Positions 10,024-12,903 of a stretch of DNA of 12,903 bases are shown here, in pieces. The position numbers were made by a program, and so were the translations under genes. Numbering within the stretch: position 1 is the first letter of the stretch; each line of letters starts with the position of its first letter. The DNA is from Ophiocordyceps camponoti-saundersi (nom. inval.) (taxonomy: Eukaryota; Ascomycota; Sordariomycetes; Hypocreales; Ophiocordycipitaceae). The stretch is from positions 1-12,903 of the forward strand of contig PDHQ01000645.1 in the NCBI GenBank assembly GCA_003339415.1. The letters are read 5' to 3'. A model generated the notes under the pieces. It searched no databases. It saw nothing but the letters and a program-made list of their open reading frames with translations, and had not been told where the DNA came from.

Positions 10024-10039
10024 GGAAGGCCTCCGAGCT

Positions 10040-10120
10040 TAAGAGTTAGAGGTTAAGCTCTCTATATTTATAGTTTATATAAATATATATATAATATACT
10101 TACTTACGTTCTAACTCTTA
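10040..10120. repeat. 81-bp inverted-repeat element
   Basis: TAAGAGTTAGA (10040-10050) is perfectly repeated in inverted orientation as TCTAACTCTTA (10110-10120), enclosing 59 bp of AT-rich DNA. It lies in the stretch of about 150 bp by which copy 2 of gene A exceeds copy 1. It could be a remnant of a miniature inverted-repeat transposon or a hairpin-prone expansion. No target-site duplication is obvious. Confidence 0.55.
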
Positions 10121-10925
10121 GATATATAAATTAATTACTTAGTTTATTTTTTATTCGACGTAATATTCTAATTCTATTAGAATCTATCTAAGATTATAAC
10201 CTTAGTAAGAGGTAGCCTATAATCGCTATTTATAGACGGCCCTAAGACGGGTGCCGAGTCCCTTTATAATAGACTTACTTATATATATATTTCCCTTATT
10301 TTACCTAACCGGAGCTTAAGCGAGTATAACTCTAGCTAAGGAAAAGATCGAGCGGGGTTATAACTTTTACTAAGGTTATCCCGGGGTTATACTATAAATA
10401 GCCGAGTAACTAGCTTACTTATTAAAGGCGAATATCTTATAAGTAATATTTACTAAATTTATTAACTTAATCCCTTAAGTACTAGGATATATATTATAGA
10501 AAGCGAACGTATTTTTCTACTATTATTTACGCGTAATAATATAAACTTAAATAAACGAGGCGATTAGTAACTTTACTAAAAACGAAACTAAGGAGGAACT
10601 AGTATATACGTATATAAGAGAAAGAGATATTTAGATATCTCTAATAGCTAATTAGTTAATAAATCGCAGGTATAGCTATAAGCTATATAACTATAAATAT
10701 ATAATATATATATAAGATATATATCTTAGCTTACTTACTTACTTATATAAGGCTATCTCTAAAAAATATATTATTTATTACTATACTTATCGTGCCTCCT
10801 ATAATAAGTCTCTATAATAAAAACTAGCGGAGAAAGTTTAAACCTTACGTTAGTAAATCGTATTATTACTATAAACTTATAATAGAAAATAACGAAGGAG
10901 AAGTAAGCGAAATATCGTAGCTATA

Positions 10926-11111
10926 GCGTATAGCGTTTCGGGCAAAGGAAAAAAATACATGCAGCGTTTCGAAAAAACGAAAAAGACGCGTATAGTATTT
11001 CGGGCAAATAAAAGAAACGCGTGCAGCGTTTCAGATAGACGAAAAAGACGCGTATAGTATTTCGGATAAACGAAAAAGAAGCGTATAGCGCTTTAGGTAA
11101 ACTAAAGAGAC
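10926..11111. repeat. Six tandem 31-bp units
   Basis: Units start at 10926, 10957, 10988, 11019, 11050 and 11081, an exact 31-bp period. The approximate unit is GCGTATAGCGTTTCGGGCAA followed by ACGAAAAAGAC. The copies differ mainly by transitions such as GCAGCG to GTATAG or AGTATT. The sixth unit is also the first part of the first higher-order repeat. Single units of the same sequence begin the higher-order repeats at 11302, 11720 and 12030. The array starts where similarity to gene A copy 2 ends. Confidence 0.88.
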
Positions 11112-11239
11112 GCGTCTTATCTATATCTTAGTCTAAGGAGCGGAAATCGAGTCCTATATTTCGTTAATATAAGTATAAAAAGATAAGGAGATTAATTATA
11201 CCGTATAAGATAATAACTATATACTAGAGATAATAGGTA
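11081..11239. repeat. Higher-order repeat spacer, copy 1 of 4
   Basis: One 31-bp unit is followed by GACGCGTC (a perfect palindrome at 11109-11116) and about 120 bp that recurs in the three later copies: CGGAAATCGAGTCCTATATT, TTCGTTAATATAAG and GATAATAACTATATAC are recognisable landmarks. It passes directly into 36-bp palindromic units. Confidence 0.88.
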
Positions 11240-11301
11240 TTTATCTTTTAGGGGATAAGAAGAGGAGTTAACGGGTTTATCCCTTAGGGATAAGAAAGGT
11301 A
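11240..11301. repeat. 36-bp array between higher-order copies 1 and 2
   Basis: Just under two 36-bp units (TTTATCTTTTAGGGGATAAG and TTTATCCCTTAGGGATAAGA) lie here. This is the shortest run of the family in the window. Confidence 0.85.
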
Positions 11302-11460
11302 GCGTATAGCGCTTCGGGTAAACGAAAAAGACGCGTCTTATCCGTATCTTAGTCCGAGAAGCGGAAATTAAGTCCTATATTTCGTTAACGTAAGTATAAA
11401 AAGATAAGGAGATTAACTATACTATATAGGATAATAACGATATACCCGAGATAATAAGTA
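11302..11460. repeat. Higher-order repeat spacer, copy 2 of 4
   Basis: It has the same order of elements as copy 1, with a palindrome GACGCGTC near 11330. It retains more CG (CGTTAACGTAAG, CCGAGAAGCGG) than copies 1 and 3. Confidence 0.88.
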
Positions 11461-11678
11461 TTTATCCCCTAAGGGATAAGGAGAGTAGTTAATAAGTTTA
11501 TCTCTTAGGGGATAAGAAGAGTAGTTAATAAGTTTATCCCTTAAGGGATAAGAAGAGTAGTTAATAAGTTTATCCCCTAAGGAATAAAAAGAGTAGTTAA
11601 TAAGTTTATCCCCTAAGGGATAAGAAGAGTAGTTAATAAGTTTATCTCTTAGGGGATAAGAAAGGTAGTTAATAGGTT
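11461..11678. repeat. 36-bp array between higher-order copies 2 and 3
   Basis: Six units occur at a strict 36-bp spacing, nearly all carrying the mutated spacer AGTAGTTAATAAG. The last passes into a divergent stretch (about 11679-11719, with AGATAACTAGAGAGAAGTAA) that also precedes higher-order copy 4. Confidence 0.9.
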
Positions 11679-11719
11679 AATCTTATAGAAGATAACTAGA
11701 GAGAAGTAAGCTAACTATT

Positions 11720-11878
11720 ACGTATAACGCTTTAGGCAGACTAAAAAGACGCGTTTTATCTATATCTTAGTCTAAGGAGCGGGAGTTAAGTCCTATATTT
11801 CGTTAATATAGGTGCGAAAAAATAAAGAGATTAACTATATTATATAGGATAATAACGATATACTTAAGATAATAAGTA
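11720..11878. repeat. Higher-order repeat spacer, copy 3 of 4
   Basis: This copy is more mutated, with GCGTTTTATC in place of GCGTCTTATC and a TA-rich tail. It is preceded by about 41 bp (11679-11719) shared with copy 4 but not with copies 1 and 2. Confidence 0.88.
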
Positions 11879-11987
11879 TTTATCCCCTAAGGGATAAGAA
11901 GAGTAGTTAACGGGTTTATCCCTTAGGGGATAAGAAGAGTAATTAATAAGTTTATCCCTTAGGGGATAAGAAAAGTAGTTAATAAGT
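11879..11987. repeat. 36-bp array between higher-order copies 3 and 4
   Basis: Three units at a 36-bp spacing. The first still has the AACGGG spacer, the next two AATAAG. Confidence 0.88.
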
Positions 11988-12029
11988 TAATCTCGTAAAA
12001 GATAACTAGAGAGAAGTAAGCTAACTATC

Positions 12030-12187
12030 GCGTATAGCGCTTCGGGCAGACTAAAAAGACGCGTCTCGTCCGTATCTTAGTCCGAGGAGCGGGAGTCGAG
12101 TCCTATATTTCGTCGACGTAGGTGCGAAAGGATAAGGAGATTAACTATACCGTGCAGGACGACGACGATATACCCGAAATAATAAGT
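12030..12187. repeat. Higher-order repeat spacer, copy 4 of 4, least mutated
   Basis: This copy keeps the most CG, TG and CA: it contains TCGTCGACGTAGGTGCG and CCGTGCAGGACGACGACGAT where earlier copies have TA-rich versions. It is the best guide to the ancestral sequence. In one plus-strand frame it is open except for two TAA codons, but nothing marks it as a gene. Confidence 0.88.
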
Positions 12188-12903
12188 ATTTATCCCCTAG
12201 GGGATAAGGAGAGTAGTTAATAGGTTTATCCCTTAAGGGATAAGAAGAGTAGTTAATAAGTTTATCCCTTAGGGGATAAGAAGAGTAGTTAATAAGTTTA
12301 TCCCCTAGGGGATAAGAAGAGTAGTTAATAGGTTTATCTTTTAGGGGATAAGAAGAATAGTTAATAAGTTTATCCCTTAGGGGATAAGAAGAGTAGTTAA
12401 TAAGTTTATCCCTTAGGGGATAAAAAGAGCAGTTAATAGGTTTATCCCTTAGGGGATAAGAAGAGTAGTTAATAAGTTTATCCCTTAGGGGATAAGAAGA
12501 GCAGTTAATAAGTTTGTCCCTTAGGGGATAAGAAGAGCAGTTAACGGGTTTATCCCTTAGGGGATAAGACTAGGGGATAAGAAGAGCAGTTAACAGGTTT
12601 ATCCCTTAGGGGATAAGAAGAGCAGTTAATAAGTTTATCCCTTAGGGGATAAGAAGAGCAGTTAACGGGTTTATCCCTTAAGGGATAAGAAGAGCAGTTA
12701 ACGGGTTTATCCCCTAGGGGACAAGAAGAGCAGTTAACAGGTTTATCCCCTAGGGGACAAGAAGAGCAGTTAATAAGTTTATCCCCTAGGGGATAAGAAG
12801 AGCAGTTAACGGGTTTATCCCCTAGGGGATAAGAAGAGCAGTTAACGGGTTTATCCCTTAAGGGATAAGAAGAGCAGTTAACGGGTTTATCCCTTAGGGG
12901 ATA
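12188..12903. repeat. 36-bp palindromic minisatellite, main array, continues past the window
   Basis: About 20 units repeat at a 36-bp period. The intact unit is the perfect 18-bp palindrome TTATCCCCTAGGGGATAA (for example 12779-12796) plus an 18-bp spacer GAAGAGCAGTTAACGGGT, which itself contains the palindrome GTTAAC. Many copies have one transition in the palindrome (CCCTTAGGGG or CCCTAAGGG). Left-hand units mostly carry GTAGTTAATAAG, right-hand units GCAGTTAACGGG. One irregular unit near 12560-12585 carries an extra 13 bp (GACTAGGGGATAA type). TTAGGG occurs once per mutated unit, but not as a tandem telomere repeat. Confidence 0.95.

Larger units (their letters stand above)
7025..10915 (-). 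pseudogene. RIP-degraded gene A, copy 2, truncated and interrupted
   Basis: Reading right to left on the minus strand, peptides of copy 1 reappear in order. Examples, with TAA and TAG read as Gln, are YREYILTLFYKYVSIY against YQRYLNISFSYIRIY (near 10620), FVQVYY against YKQVYY (near 10290), an ITP then LPS pair (near 9850 and 9780), LRTIFQYI against LRTIYQYI (near 8580), and FLYLDTICKILLQNVLQ against FLLLDFIYKISLQNILQ (near 7170). The gene pieces are about 10915-10141, 9990-9698, 8850-8349 and 7375-7025. They total about 1.92 kb, against 1.97 kb for the matching part of copy 1. Small indels shift the frame in places. The first 130 or so codons are missing; similarity fades where the 31-bp repeats begin at 10926. 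The weakest matches are at the piece ends. This copy appears to have decayed independently of copy 1. Confidence 0.55.

Noticed and set aside
9663..10700. Plus-strand degenerate coding frames at about 9663-9990 and 10140-10700
   Set aside because: They are the antisense of minus-strand peptides that match gene A copy 1 in order, so the minus strand is the better reading.
12188..12903. Telomere repeat, because TTAGGG and CCCTAA appear in many units
   Set aside because: They occur once per 36-bp unit, and only in units where one base of the CCCCTAGGGG palindrome has changed. There is no tandem TTAGGG run.
11461..12903. CRISPR array
   Set aside because: The spacer part of each 36-bp unit is itself repeated, so there are no unique spacers, and the composition is fungal.

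Overview
The window looks like a gene-poor, AT-rich block of a filamentous ascomycete (Pezizomycotina) genome that repeat-induced point mutation (RIP) has almost erased. CA and TG are nearly absent over long stretches (3901-4020 contains neither), TA is in large excess, and ATG, TGG, CAA, CAG, His and Cys codons are almost missing on both strands. No intact gene remains. I cannot name a genus or recognise any protein family with confidence.

Under the RIP decay a repeated unit of about 6.5 kb can still be read. From left to right the first unit has a polypurine tract (9-75), a 36-bp minisatellite array (130-470), a degenerate gene on the minus strand (2868 to 499, about 790 codons in one uninterrupted register), an intergenic spacer of about 300 bp (2869-3171), a divergent degenerate gene on the plus strand (3172 to 6597, about 1142 codons in one register), and a second 36-bp array (6600-7002). 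The 3' ends of both genes abut minisatellite arrays. In both genes every premature stop is TAA or TAG, as expected from CAA, CAG or TGG after RIP.

A second copy of the minus-strand gene begins beyond array 2 and can be followed by peptide-level similarity from about 7025 to about 10915. Three segments interrupt it: a less mutated, GC-richer insertion (7376-8348), an insertion bounded by direct repeats (about 8851-9697), and an AT-rich inverted-repeat segment (about 9990-10140). Subtracting these leaves about 1.92 kb, close to the 1.97 kb of the matching part of copy 1. The 5' end of this copy is missing.

From 10926 to the right edge the sequence is satellite-like. Six 31-bp units lead into a higher-order repeat: one 31-bp unit, then about 130 bp of unique sequence, then a variable number of 36-bp units. 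It occurs four times and ends in a run of about 20 units. Each 36-bp unit is an 18-bp palindrome (perfect in intact units) plus an 18-bp spacer. RIP-type changes decrease toward the right edge.

The best candidate for something undescribed is this repeated two-gene element with palindromic minisatellites at its gene ends. Whether it is a transposon, a subtelomeric repeat or a host gene pair cannot be decided from this sequence alone.
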